Shown one piece after another: positions 19,791-28,662 of a DNA stretch of 64,000 nt. Numbering within the stretch: position 1 is the first letter of the stretch; each line of letters begins with the position of its first letter. Origin of the DNA: Massilia sp. Se16.2.3 (lineage in GTDB: Bacteria > Pseudomonadota > Gammaproteobacteria > Burkholderiales > Burkholderiaceae_D); assembly GCF_014171595.1 (NCBI RefSeq), contig NZ_CP050451.1, positions 4,278,001 to 4,342,000 of the forward strand, read 5' to 3'. The notes beneath the pieces are model-generated. The model was given only the letters and a program-made list of their open reading frames with translations, had not been told where the DNA came from and made no database searches. Made by a program: the position numbers and the translations under genes.

Positions 19791-21923
19791 TCAAATGGAG
19801 GCCACTGCCTCGTCGGCCAGTTGGCGCGACGAGCGGACCAGGGCCGCCACGTCGAGGATCAGGGAGACGCCGCCGTCGCCCAGGATGGTGGCGCCGGAAA
19901 TGCCCGCCACCTTGCGGTAGTTCGCTTCCAGGTTCTTCACCACCACATGCTGCTGGCCGACCAGGTCGTCGATCAGGAGCGCCGCGCGCTTGCCTTCGGA
20001 CTCGAGGATGACGACGATGCCGTCGGCCGGCTCGAGCGACTGCGGTTCGATGCCGAAGAAGGCATGCAGCTTGAGCAGCGGCAGGTATTCGCCGCGCACC
20101 TTCAGCACCTGCCCGCGGCCGGCGATGTCGCGGATGTCTTCGCGGCGCGGCTGCAGCGACTCGACCACATACCCCAATGGAAGGATATAGATTTCTTCGC
20201 CGCAGCGGATGGTCATGCCATCCAAAATGGCCAGGGTCAGCGGCAGCGAGATCGAAATCGTGGTGCCGAAGCCACGCGCGGAGCGGATATCGACCGAACC
20301 GCCCATGGCCGTGATGTTACGTTTGACAACATCCATGCCGACGCCGCGGCCGGACACGTCGGTCACCACATCGGCCGTCGAGAAGCCCGGCGCGAAGATC
20401 AGCTGCCAGACTTCGGTGTCGCTCATGCTGCTTGATACGGCAAGCCCGTTCTGGGCCGCCTTGGCCAGGATGCGTTCGCGGTTCAGGCCGCCGCCATCGT
20501 CGGCCACTTCGATGACGATGTTGCCGCCCTGGTGGCCGGCCGACAGGAACAGGCGCCCCGCTTCCGACTTGCCGGCGGCAGCCCGTGCTTCCGGCATCTC
20601 GATGCCGTGGTCGATGCTGTTACGCACCAGGTGGGTGAGCGGATCGACGATGCGCTCGATCAGGCCCTTGTCGAGCTCGGTCGCGGCGCCGTGGGTGATG
20701 AAGTCGACCTTCTTGCCGAGTTTACCGGCGAGGTCGCGCACCATGCGCGGGAAGCGCGAGAACACGAAGTCCATCGGCATCATGCGGATCGACATCACCG
20801 CTTCCTGCAGTTCGCGGGTATTGCGGGTCAGCTGGGACACCGAGGACAGCAGGCGCTCGTGCAGCATCGGGTCGAGATTGCTGGAACGCTGCTCGATCAT
20901 CGCCTGCGTGATGACGAGTTCGCCGATCAGGTTGATCAGCTGGTCGACCTTTTCGACCGAGACGCGGATCGACGACGATTCGGCGCCCTTCTCGTCTTTC
21001 TTGGCAGCCTTTTTCTCGACTTCCTGGAGCTCGGCGGCGACGGCGACGGCCTTGACGGCGGGCGGGCTCGTTTGCGCCATCGCACGGATCTGCTCGATCG
21101 GCTGGAAGAAGCCGTAGCCGCGCTCGTCGTCCGACGGCTCGGCGCTGGCGGGCGCGATCTCGTCGGCCGGGTCGAAGAAGCCGTAGCCCTGCTCGTCCTC
21201 GATGCGGGCGCGTTCCGCCGCTTCCAGCGCACGCTGCTCGGGCGTGAGGGGCGGCGCCTCGAAGATCTTCAGGTCTTCCGGGTCGAGCACGAACGAGCAG
21301 ATGGCGATGATGTCGTCCAGGCTCTCGTGGGTGGTGATGACGAGCGCGGTGCGGCCGCCGTCGAGCGGGGTGACGGAGACCCGGCCCATCAGGCCGAGTT
21401 CGTCCACCAGCGCGTTGATGTCGCGCTGTTCGACGTTCGGCAGTTCGATCTTGAAGCGGCGCGCGCCTTCGCCCGTCTGCGCCTTCGGCTCGGCGTGCAG
21501 GAAGGACGGGGCAACGATGGAGGCCGCCGGCACCAGGCCTTCGGACAGGTCGTGCAGCATCATGCGCACGTTGGCGACCGTGTCCTGGTCGACGGCGGCG
21601 CCATTGCGGTGGCCGTCGAGCTGCATCTTGAGCGTGTCCTTGGCCGCCAGGAAGGCGTCCACGTGCTGGCTCGTCAGGGCCATCTCGCCCTTGCGGATGC
21701 GGTCGAGCAGGCTTTCGAGCACGTGCGTGACTTCGCTCATGTCGGTGATACCGAAGGTCGAGGCCCCGCCCTTGACCGAGTGCGCGGTGCGGAAAATCGC
21801 GTTCAGGTCCTCGGCATCGGGCGCACCGACGTCGACGCCGAGCAGCAGCCGCTCCATTTCGGCGAGCAGCTCTTCGGCCTCGTCGAAAAAGACCTGGTAA
21901 AACTGGCTGATGTCGATCGTCAT
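19791..21923 (-). CDS. cheA: Chemotaxis histidine kinase CheA
   Basis: CheA phosphorylates CheY and CheB in response to receptors. The 710-residue protein has an N-terminal Hpt domain with phospho-accepting H48 (RTAHSVKGGASTFG), a P2-like segment (about 160-225), a variable linker (about 225-315), the dimerisation helices (SVEKVDQLINLIGELVITQAMI), the ATPase core (LTHLVRNSIDHGIE, GRGVGMDVVKRNI) and a C-terminal CheW-like domain. The linker carries two near-copies of a GYGFF(D/Q)P motif at about 234 and 257. The gene is fully open with no indels, unlike many neighbours. Confidence 0.96.
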   Translation of the reverse strand: MTIDISQFYQVFFDEAEELLAEMERLLLGVDVGAPDAEDLNAIFRTAHSVKGGASTFGITDMSEVTHVLESLLDRIRKGEMALTSQHVDAFLAAKDTLKMQLDGHRNGAAVDQDTVANVRMMLHDLSEGLVPAASIVAPSFLHAEPKAQTGEGARRFKIELPNVEQRDINALVDELGLMGRVSVTPLDGGRTALVITTHESLDDIIAICSFVLDPEDLKIFEAPPLTPEQRALEAAERARIEDEQGYGFFDPADEIAPASAEPSDDERGYGFFQPIEQIRAMAQTSPPAVKAVAVAAELQEVEKKAAKKDEKGAESSSIRVSVEKVDQLINLIGELVITQAMIEQRSSNLDPMLHERLLSSVSQLTRNTRELQEAVMSIRMMPMDFVFSRFPRMVRDLAGKLGKKVDFITHGAATELDKGLIERIVDPLTHLVRNSIDHGIEMPEARAAAGKSEAGRLFLSAGHQGGNIVIEVADDGGGLNRERILAKAAQNGLAVSSSMSDTEVWQLIFAPGFSTADVVTDVSGRGVGMDVVKRNITAMGGSVDIRSARGFGTTISISLPLTLAILDGMTIRCGEEIYILPLGYVVESLQPRREDIRDIAGRGQVLKVRGEYLPLLKLHAFFGIEPQSLEPADGIVVILESEGKRAALLIDDLVGQQHVVVKNLEANYRKVAGISGATILGDGGVSLILDVAALVRSSRQLADEAVASI

Positions 21924-21972
21924 GGTGAAATCCTGCGCATATTCCCGAGCATGTGCTGCTGCATCATCGCAA

Positions 21973-22338
21973 TCAGCCGATCACTTTCTTGACGACTTCG
22001 ATCAGGCGCTGCGGATCGAAAGGCTTGACCAGCCAGCCGTTGGCACCGGCCGCGCGGCCCTTCGATTTCATTTCGTCGGACGATTCGGTGGTGAGCATCA
22101 GGATCGGCACCTTCTGGTACTCGGGCAGGCCGCGCAGATGCTTGATCAGCGACAGGCCATCCATGCGCGGCATGTTCTGGTCGGTCAGCACCAGGTCGAC
22201 GACCTGGTTCTTCGCCTTGTCGAGGCCATCCTGGCCATCGACGGCTTCGACCACCTGGTAACCGGCGGCTTTCAGGCTGAACGCCACCATCTGGCGCAGC
22301 GAGCTCGAATCGTCGACCGCGAGAATTGTTTTAGCCAT
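21973..22338 (-). CDS. cheY: CheY-like response regulator (cheA-linked)
   Basis: This 121-residue single receiver domain (MAKTILAVDDSSSLRQMVAFSLKAAGYQVVEA) has acidic residues D9-D10, phospho-site D53 (LVLTDQNMPRMDG), a TT pair in LMLTTESSDEMKSKG and K in WLVKPFD. It belongs to the TCS group often found just upstream of cheA and is distinct from the cheZ-linked CheY. It may serve as a phosphate sink or in adaptation; that is inference. The ATG at 22338 is preferred because the upstream extension is shadow sequence. Confidence 0.92.
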   Translation of the reverse strand: MAKTILAVDDSSSLRQMVAFSLKAAGYQVVEAVDGQDGLDKAKNQVVDLVLTDQNMPRMDGLSLIKHLRGLPEYQKVPILMLTTESSDEMKSKGRAAGANGWLVKPFDPQRLIEVVKKVIG

Positions 22339-22382
22339 GTTGTGCTCCTGCTGTTTTCTTGGGTTAGAGGGTGAACGAACTG

Positions 22383-22931
22383 TCAGAACAGTTCGATGTC
22401 GCCGCTTTCGAGATGCTGTTGTTCGACCGACTTGCGCAGCACGCTGCGCAGCTCGAGGGACTGGATCGCCAGCGCCATGCTGACCTTGCCCAGGCGCTCG
22501 ACGATTTCCTCGCTGCATGTTTCGGGCCGGATGTCGGCATTGTGCTCGTCCAGGGTGCCGAGGAAGTCGCGCAGGCCGGCCACGCGCTTGAGCGTACGCT
22601 CAATCAGCTGGCTCGTCATGTCCTGGAACTGCATGCTCGTAATGGCCGTGTTGACGTGGGTGCCGATCTCGCTTGATGTCGCCGCCAGCGCGGCGCTGTC
22701 TTCGGCGGAGAGGGTGCCGCTGGCGAGCAGGCGGTCGATCGTCTCCTGGCGCGCACCGACGGCGCCATGGATGGCCAGGAAGCTGGCCGTCAGTTTTTCG
22801 ACCGCTTCTTCGAGCAGCAATTCCGTCTGCAGCAGGTCGGTCTCGACCTCGCTCAGGTGGCGCCGCCCGTGCGTGGAGACGCCCGACAGCAGGCGCTTCA
22901 CGTGCGATCCCAAAATCTTTTTTCTTGTCAT
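22383..22931 (-). CDS. CheZ-like chemotaxis protein with DIELF tail
   Basis: The start is taken as the second ATG (22931), six nt after GGAG, giving 182 residues. The chain is almost entirely helical. A central motif ITSMQFQDMTSQLIERTLKRV resembles the CheZ catalytic helix (QDFQDLTGQVI), including the Q-x-x-D-x-T core, so it may be a second CheY-P phosphatase or a four-helix chemotaxis accessory protein. The C terminus is LESGDIELF. It lies between motB and cheY in the operon, an unusual position for cheZ. The function is inferred from this motif only. Confidence 0.6.
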   Translation of the reverse strand: MTRKKILGSHVKRLLSGVSTHGRRHLSEVETDLLQTELLLEEAVEKLTASFLAIHGAVGARQETIDRLLASGTLSAEDSAALAATSSEIGTHVNTAITSMQFQDMTSQLIERTLKRVAGLRDFLGTLDEHNADIRPETCSEEIVERLGKVSMALAIQSLELRSVLRKSVEQQHLESGDIELF

Positions 22932-22956
22932 GATCATCTCCAGGCCTCTTCCGGCT

Positions 22957-23895
22957 TTACTTCGCCGCCGCGGTCATCGCCGCCGCCGCCTTCGGATCGG
23001 CCTTGACATCGTTCGCGGGTACGTCGAGCGTGGCGGCGTCGCGCATGACCGCTTCTTCGGTACGCTTGTTCATGACGATGATGCTGATGCGCCGGTTGAT
23101 CGGGTTGAACGGGTCGGCGCGGTCGAGCGGCGCGGCCGCGGCCAGTCCCACCACGCGCAGGATCTTGTCGTCGGACAGGCCGCCCACCACCAATGCGCGG
23201 CGCGAGGCGTTGGCACGGTCGGCCGACAGTTCCCAGTTGCTGTAGCCGGCATCGCTGAAATACGGCGTCGAATCGGTGTGGCCGGACAGGCCGATGCGGT
23301 TCGGCACATCGTTCAGCACCAGGCCCAGCACGTGCAGGATGTCGCTCGTGTAGGGCTGCAGCGTGGCTTTGGCCAACGCGAACATCGGACGGTTCTGCTC
23401 GTCCACGATCTGGATGCGCAGGCCTTCGCTGGTGATGTCGAGCAGCAGCTGGTTCTGGTATTTCTTCAGCAGCGGATTGGCTTCGATGACCGATTCGATC
23501 TTCGCCTTCAGCGCGGCCAGGCGCTCGCCCTCGGCGCGTTCCAGCACTTCCTTGGCGTCGTTCAGGTCGTAGGTCTTGTGGTTGGTCTGGGTGTCGCCTT
23601 TCTTCACCTGGCCGTTGCGGCGCGTCAGGTCCTCGCCGCCGCCCTTGATCACCGACGAGCTGTCGCCCGAGCCGGAACCGCCCGACATCGCCACTTTCAG
23701 CGGGTTCTTGAAGAATTCCGAGATACCGTCGAGGTCGCCCTTGGAGGTCGAACCAAGCAGCCACATCAACAGGAAGAAGGCCATCATCGCCGTCACGAAG
23801 TCGGCGTAGGCAATCTTCCAGGCGCCGCCATGATGCCCGCCAGCGGTCTTCTTGATCCGCTTGACGATAATCGGGCGCATTCCTTCATCGGCCAT
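22957..23895 (-). CDS. motB: Flagellar stator protein MotB
   Basis: MotB forms the proton-conducting stator with MotA and anchors it to peptidoglycan. The 312-residue protein has the basic cytoplasmic N terminus, one membrane helix with the proton-carrying D32 (AWKIAYADFVTAMMAFFLLMWLL), a periplasmic linker and an OmpA-like peptidoglycan-binding domain (GLSGHTDSTPYF and ANASRRALVVGGL). It overlaps nothing and is spaced 62 nt from motA. Confidence 0.96.
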   Translation of the reverse strand: MADEGMRPIIVKRIKKTAGGHHGGAWKIAYADFVTAMMAFFLLMWLLGSTSKGDLDGISEFFKNPLKVAMSGGSGSGDSSSVIKGGGEDLTRRNGQVKKGDTQTNHKTYDLNDAKEVLERAEGERLAALKAKIESVIEANPLLKKYQNQLLLDITSEGLRIQIVDEQNRPMFALAKATLQPYTSDILHVLGLVLNDVPNRIGLSGHTDSTPYFSDAGYSNWELSADRANASRRALVVGGLSDDKILRVVGLAAAAPLDRADPFNPINRRISIIVMNKRTEEAVMRDAATLDVPANDVKADPKAAAAMTAAAK

Positions 23896-23957
23896 GGTGT
23901 TTCCGTGCAGTCAGGTTGAGTCGTCGAAAAGGCGTACGGGCGGCGAGCAGCGCTTGC

Positions 23958-24818
23958 TTACTTGCTCTTCGACTTCTTGATGTGCTCTTCGAGCTCAGCG
24001 AAGCTCGGGCGCTCGGTCGAGTACAGCACCTTGCGGCCGAATTCCACGGCCAGCGCCGGCGCATAGCCGTTCAGGCTGGCGAGCAGCGTGACTTTCACGC
24101 ACTGGAACATCTTGCTCGATTCCTCGAGCTTCTGCTCGAGCAGGTTCGCCAGCGGACCGACGAAGCCGTAGGCCAGCAGGATGCCGAGGAAGGTACCGAC
24201 CAGCGCCTTGGCGATCAGGATACCGAGTTCCGCCGGCGGGATGCCGACCGATTCCATGGTGTGCACCACACCCATCACCGCCGCCACGATACCGAAGGCC
24301 GGCAGGCCGTCGCCGAGCTTGGCGATCACGTGGGCCGGCACGGCACCCTCGTGGTGGTGGGTCTCGATCTCGTTGTCCATCAGGTTTTCGATCTGGAAGG
24401 CGTCCATGTTGCCCGACACCATCAGGCGCAGGTAGTCGGCCATGAATTCGATGATGTGGTGGTCGGCCAGCACGAGCGGATACTTCGAGAACAGCGGGCT
24501 CGCTTCCGGCGACTCGATGTCGCCTTCGATCGACATCAGGCCTTCCTTGCGCACTTTCGAGAGCACGTCGAACTGCAGCGACATGAGTTCCATGTACATC
24601 TCTTTGGTGTACTGCGATCCCTTGAGCACGGTCGGCAGCGCCTTCATGGTCGCCTTGATCGCCTTGTTGTTGTTACCGACAAAGAAGGCACCGAGGGCCG
24701 CGCCACCGATCATCAGGAGCTCGATCGGCTGGAACAGCACGGCCGCATGGCCGCCGGCCATGACGAAGCCGCCGAAGACGGAAGCGCAAACGATGACGTA
24801 ACCGATAATGACTAACAA
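23958..24818 (-). CDS. motA: Flagellar stator protein MotA
   Basis: MotA is the four-helix stator subunit that pairs with MotB. The frame is open upstream for about 75 more codons, but the TTG at 24818 (GGAG seven nt upstream) gives the expected N terminus MLVIIGYVIVCASVFGGFVMAGGH and 286 residues. The cytoplasmic charged loop and the GDGLPAFGIVAAVMGVVHTM and GTFLGILLAYGFVGPLA helices are clear. A promoter and a leader hairpin lie upstream, so motAB-che may be transcribed independently of flhDC. Confidence 0.94.
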   Translation of the reverse strand: MLVIIGYVIVCASVFGGFVMAGGHAAVLFQPIELLMIGGAALGAFFVGNNNKAIKATMKALPTVLKGSQYTKEMYMELMSLQFDVLSKVRKEGLMSIEGDIESPEASPLFSKYPLVLADHHIIEFMADYLRLMVSGNMDAFQIENLMDNEIETHHHEGAVPAHVIAKLGDGLPAFGIVAAVMGVVHTMESVGIPPAELGILIAKALVGTFLGILLAYGFVGPLANLLEQKLEESSKMFQCVKVTLLASLNGYAPALAVEFGRKVLYSTERPSFAELEEHIKKSKSK

Positions 24819-24863
24819 GACACAGCTCCAGAAGGCGGCCCGCCAGGCCTGAGGTAAGGTATG

Positions 24864-24886
24864 TTCCGAGACTAGTCGTCTCGGAA
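24864..24886 (-). promoter_or_regulatory. Perfect palindrome in the motA 5' leader
   Basis: TTCCGAGAC (24864-24872) and GTCTCGGAA (24878-24886) form a 9-bp perfect inverted repeat with a 5-nt loop. It sits about 46 nt upstream of the motA start and downstream of the predicted promoter, so it would be a leader hairpin or an operator. No U-tract follows on the minus strand, so it is not a simple terminator. Confidence 0.5.
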
Positions 24887-24906
24887 AAGTTTTTCCGTAG
24901 GGAACT

Positions 24907-24935
24907 ACAATAGCGGGAGAATGGCCCACGGGCAA
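24907..24935 (-). promoter_or_regulatory. Probable promoter for motA
   Basis: On the minus strand TTGCCC (24930-24935) and TATTGT (24907-24912) are separated by 17 bp. The match to sigma-70 is moderate. No recognised FlhDC box was identified. Confidence 0.4.
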
Positions 24936-24957
24936 GTAAAACAGCCCGGATTGTCGC

Positions 24958-25786
24958 CTAAAAGTGCCAAATGTAGAGAGTTCGACCAGTATCTTGTAGA
25001 TAGACAGATAAGGTCGGCGGACACTCCTCGATAGCGAACTCATAACTCATGAGCATGCTGCCAACACGCATCTCGCGCCTGGCCTTTTTCCACAGCGCCG
25101 GCATCGCCGCCGGTGACAGGTAGGCAAACACCACGTCGAACTGTGCGAAGTCGAGTTTTTCGTAGTCGCCGAGCAGGAAGCGGGCGCGGCTGCGCTGCAG
25201 GCGCGCCCGCAGCCAGCTCGCCAGCCAGGGCAGCGGCGCCAGTTCGATGCCGACCACGCGGGCGTCGAGCCGGCGCCGCGCCAGGTCCAGCACCAGGCCG
25301 CCGAGCCCGCTGCCGATGTCGATCACCGAGATCGCCCTGCCCTGCGGCAGCAGCTCGGCCACGCGCGCCCAGGCGCTGCGCCCGGACGGGTAGTACGGTA
25401 CCTGGGTGCGGAAGGTCGACCAGTACAGCACCAGCATGAACAGGAACACCACCGGGAACACCAGGGCGGCAGGCCGAGGCGGCCGGCACCCAGCAGGGCC
25501 AGCGGGAACAGCAGCGCGATCGCAATCCACCGGGCGCCAGGCGCCAGCACCAGGTCAGCGCGGCGGCGAACAAGCCTTGCAGTAGTGCGGCGGCGGGATA
25601 GCCGGGCGCGGCACCGGCACGGGCGAGCACGAAGACGGCAAGCAGGGTCAGGGGAAAGGCGGCGCACTGGCACAGCAGCGCGCGGATCGACGGCGGGCGG
25701 AGGATACGGCGCAGGAAACCAGTCGGCGAAACGGCGCCGCCGGCATCGCCGGACGGCTGCCCGGACGAGTCAGGCTTCCGAAGCAT
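24958..25786 (-). CDS. Membrane-anchored class I SAM methyltransferase, two frameshifts
   Basis: Reading three successive frames gives one protein: an N-terminal part with hydrophobic helices ([58 protein letters not shown]), then a Rossmann methyltransferase domain with motif [20 protein letters not shown] followed by [11 protein letters not shown]. Breaks lie at about 25530-25536 and 25463-25472, both beside G/C runs. The start ATG at 25786 overlaps the flhC end by 17 nt, implying translational coupling. The substrate is unknown. Its place between flhC and motA is not part of the textbook cluster, so a motility-linked modification role is only a guess. Confidence 0.6.
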
Positions 25787-26336
25787 CCTGCCGGGCGGCG
25801 GCTTCGGCGGCATCCTTGGCCTTGCGTGTCTTGCCCGCACGCGAAGGCATGTGGCACAAGCCGCACAGGTAGCCGCTGTTCAGATCGAGGGTATTGACGA
25901 CGAACTTGCCCTTGCATTTCTCGCAAGGCGCCAGCTTGAGCATGCCGCTCTGGAAGAAACGCACCAGGGTCCAGGCGCGCGTGAGCGACAGCAGGGGCTC
26001 TTCGCCTGGCGCGGCGGGCATTTGTTCGAGGTAGAGCTTGTACGCCTTCATGACGGCCTCGACGCCAGTGGCACCGGCGTTCTCGACCAGGAAGTTGTAG
26101 ATGTTGATGAACAGCGAGGAATGGATGTTCGGCTGCCAGGTCAGGAACCAGTCGGTGGAAAACGGCAGCATGCCCTTCGGGGGCGAGACCCCCTTCAGTT
26201 CCTTGTACAGCTTGATCAGGCGCTCGCGCGACAGCGAGACTTCGCTCTCGAGCAGTTGCAGGCGCGCGCCCAACTGGATCAGCTCGATCGCGAGCTGGAT
26301 TTCCTGCGCTTCTGTTACGACGCTTTTTTTACTCAT
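25770..26336 (-). CDS. flhC: Flagellar master regulator subunit FlhC
   Basis: FlhC with FlhD activates class II flagellar operons. The 188-residue protein contains the zinc site [24 protein letters not shown] with four cysteines (about 138-161), and the DNA-binding core [34 protein letters not shown]. It starts 102 nt downstream of flhD and is followed by an overlapping methyltransferase gene. Confidence 0.95.
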   Translation of the reverse strand: MSKKSVVTEAQEIQLAIELIQLGARLQLLESEVSLSRERLIKLYKELKGVSPPKGMLPFSTDWFLTWQPNIHSSLFINIYNFLVENAGATGVEAVMKAYKLYLEQMPAAPGEEPLLSLTRAWTLVRFFQSGMLKLAPCEKCKGKFVVNTLDLNSGYLCGLCHMPSRAGKTRKAKDAAEAAARQDASEA

Positions 26337-26438
26337 CCGACACTCCCGCTTCAGTCGTGATCATCCTACACCATCGGCCACAACTCAGCGGGACATCCGG
26401 GGCAAAAAAACATGCCTGGCGCATGAGCGCCGGGGCAA

Positions 26439-26756
26439 TTACACGATTTCTTCGGCAGGCTGGCCGGCCATCAGGATGGCGGCGTGCGATTGTGCCAGCG
26501 CACGATCCTTGCTGTGGCTGGTCAGCATCGTCAGGATCGCGGTGTCGTCGAAGCGGAAGCGGGCCAGCATCATGTTGCCGCCGGCGAGCTTCAGGATCTG
26601 GGCATTGCTCATGCCTTCGATCAGGTCGGCGATGTCGGCCGAGATGCCCAGGCGGAAGATAGCGGTGACCTTGTCGGCACGGATCATTTGCTGAGCCAGC
26701 ATCAGGTAGCTCAGGTTGGCATCACGGATTTCAGCCATCATGTCGTTTGCAGTCAT
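26439..26756 (-). CDS. flhD: Flagellar master regulator subunit FlhD
   Basis: FlhD forms the hetero-hexameric activator with FlhC. The ATG at 26756 (GGAG six nt upstream) is preferred over the in-frame ATG at 26768, which overlaps the ribosome-binding site. The 105-residue product has the expected all-helical sequence (IRDANLSYLMLAQQMIRADKVTAIFRLGIS and MLARFRFDDTAILTMLTSHSKD). Its upstream region is unusually long and AT-rich. Confidence 0.93.
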   Translation of the reverse strand: MTANDMMAEIRDANLSYLMLAQQMIRADKVTAIFRLGISADIADLIEGMSNAQILKLAGGNMMLARFRFDDTAILTMLTSHSKDRALAQSHAAILMAGQPAEEIV

Positions 26757-27388
26757 TTTTATCTCCATCTTCCTGTTTGAACCTGGCGCAAGTATTTGCG
26801 GTTAATTCGTGTTGCCAGTGAGATAGATTCTGACTGTAGAGAAACTTTTGGGGAATCGGACGGACACTGTATTTTGCGTCCGGCAAAGACGACAGCATCC
26901 GTAGGAGTTTGTCTTACAAACCCTTGCAGATGGGGGATGCGCTCCTATGAAAAAGGAGGCGGAGATCATGTAGCGAAGCGCCCTGTTCCGACTTGCTCGA
27001 TAGTTGCCGGAACGGCTCATGTGTTGGTTTACGTCAACTCATCCATGAACTTTAGGGTGATTTCCAACTTTTTTTCACCGTGCTTCCTGCTGCTCAAGCT
27101 CTTTAACGGCGGCCTCCGGAAGAACTTTAGGGGTGTTGAAAAATATTTTTGAAATATTTTTCGACCACGTCTTCTGCCCTTCTGTACCCTTAACGGCGGG
27201 TTCGGCGGGAACTTTAGGGTGTTCGACAATTATTTTTCGATACATTCCAAACATTCGCATGCACGGCGGGTACCGGCGTCAAAAGATGTTAAATCGTCAT
27301 CCTCGATCGTCGGCGCTCGCGCTTTTCTTGTTACACTGCCGCCGAACGCCGTCCAGCGCACCCGACTTGATCCCATCCATATAAAGAT
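26757..27388. promoter_or_regulatory. Long AT-rich flhD-kynU divergent region with three direct repeats
   Basis: No gene is credible in these 632 nt. Three imperfect direct repeats share GAACTTTAGG(G)GTG at 27047, 27122 and 27209. Each is preceded by a TTAACGGCGG-like stretch (TTTACGTCAAC in the first) and followed by an A/T-rich tail, giving units of about 54 nt spaced 75 and 87 nt apart. Around 27139-27162 lie repeated AAATATTTTT tracts. Nearer flhD (26901-26915) is a small GTTTGT-CTT-ACAAAC hairpin. The repeats could be operators for flhDC or kynU; which one cannot be told from sequence. Confidence 0.55.
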
Positions 27389-28645
27389 ATGAACAACAAC
27401 ATCACCCGCGCCGATTGCCTCGCGCGCGACGCCCAGGATCCGCTGGCGCCCCTGCGCGACCGTTTCGACCTGCCGCCCGGCACTATCTACCTCGACGGCA
27501 ATTCCCTCGGCGCCCGCCCACGCGCGGCGCTGGCCCGCGCCCGGGACGTGGTGGCGCGCGAATGGGGCCAGGATCTGATCAGGAGCTGGAACACGGCCGG
27601 CTGGTTCGACCTGCCCAAGCGCCTCGGCGACCGCCTGGCGCCCCTGATCGGCGCCGGTACCGGCGAAGTGGTCGTCACCGACACCACCTCGCTGAACCTG
27701 TTCAAGGCCCTGGCCGCCGCGCTGCAGATCCAGGCCCGGGGGCCGGCCAGCGCCCGCCGCGTCATCGTCACCGAACGCAGCAACTTCCCGACCGATATCT
27801 ACATGGCCGAGGGCCTGACCCGCTGGCTCGAGCGTGGCTATTGCCTGCGCCTGGTCGACTCGATCGACGAACTGCCGGCCGCGATCGACGCCGACTGCGC
27901 CGTGCTGATGCTGACCCATGTGAACTACCGCACCGGCTACCAGCACGACATGGCGGCGCTCACCCGCCTCGCGCACCAGAACGGCGCCCTCGTCGTCTGG
28001 GACCTTGCCCACTCGGCCGGCGCGGTGCCGGTGGACCTGCGCGGCGCCGAAGCCGACTTCGCCGTCGGCTGCACCTATAAATACCTGAACGCCGGTCCCG
28101 GCGCTCCCGCCTTCATCTGGGTACCGCAGCGCCACCAGGCGCAGTTCGCGCATCCGCTCACGGGCTGGTGGAGCCACGCGAAACCCTTCGCCATGGCACA
28201 CGGCTTCGAGGCCTGCGAGGGAATCGGCCGCGCGCTGTGCGGCACCCAGCCGGTGCTGTCGCTGTCGCTGGTCGAATGCGGCCTCGAGATTTTTGAAGAG
28301 ACCAGCATGGACGCCATCCGTGCCAAGTCCCTGGCCCTGACCGACCTCTTCATCGCGCTGGTCGAAGCGCAGTGCGCCGGCCATCCGCTGGGCCTGGTCA
28401 CCCCGCGCGAGCACGCGCGCCGCGGCAGCCAGGTCAGTTTCACCCATCCGCATGGCTATGCGGTGATGGCGGCATTGATCAAGCGCGGCGTGATCGGCGA
28501 CTACCGCGAGCCGGAGATCATGCGCTTCGGCTTCACACCCCTGTACACCAGCTTTGCCGACGTCTGGGACGCGGTGGCGATCCTGAAGGAACTCCTCGAC
28601 CGCGAAGACTACGACGTGGCCGCCGAACGCAGCAACGTGACCTGA
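27389..28645 (+). CDS. kynU: Kynureninase
   Basis: KynU is a PLP enzyme converting kynurenine to anthranilate and alanine in tryptophan catabolism. The 418-residue protein is open throughout. Key blocks are [30 protein letters not shown] and the PLP lysine region [21 protein letters not shown] (about 225-245), followed by [11 protein letters not shown]. Length is typical. It forms a pair with kynA 17 nt downstream. Confidence 0.96.
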   Translation: MNNNITRADCLARDAQDPLAPLRDRFDLPPGTIYLDGNSLGARPRAALARARDVVAREWGQDLIRSWNTAGWFDLPKRLGDRLAPLIGAGTGEVVVTDTTSLNLFKALAAALQIQARGPASARRVIVTERSNFPTDIYMAEGLTRWLERGYCLRLVDSIDELPAAIDADCAVLMLTHVNYRTGYQHDMAALTRLAHQNGALVVWDLAHSAGAVPVDLRGAEADFAVGCTYKYLNAGPGAPAFIWVPQRHQAQFAHPLTGWWSHAKPFAMAHGFEACEGIGRALCGTQPVLSLSLVECGLEIFEETSMDAIRAKSLALTDLFIALVEAQCAGHPLGLVTPREHARRGSQVSFTHPHGYAVMAALIKRGVIGDYREPEIMRFGFTPLYTSFADVWDAVAILKELLDREDYDVAAERSNVT

Positions 28646-28662
28646 TCCTTTTCGAGAACCGC

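Noticed and set aside
26796..27152. 118-codon open frame in the flhD-kynU region
   Set aside because: There is no ribosome-binding site, composition is uneven, and it covers the direct repeats; treated as regulatory DNA.
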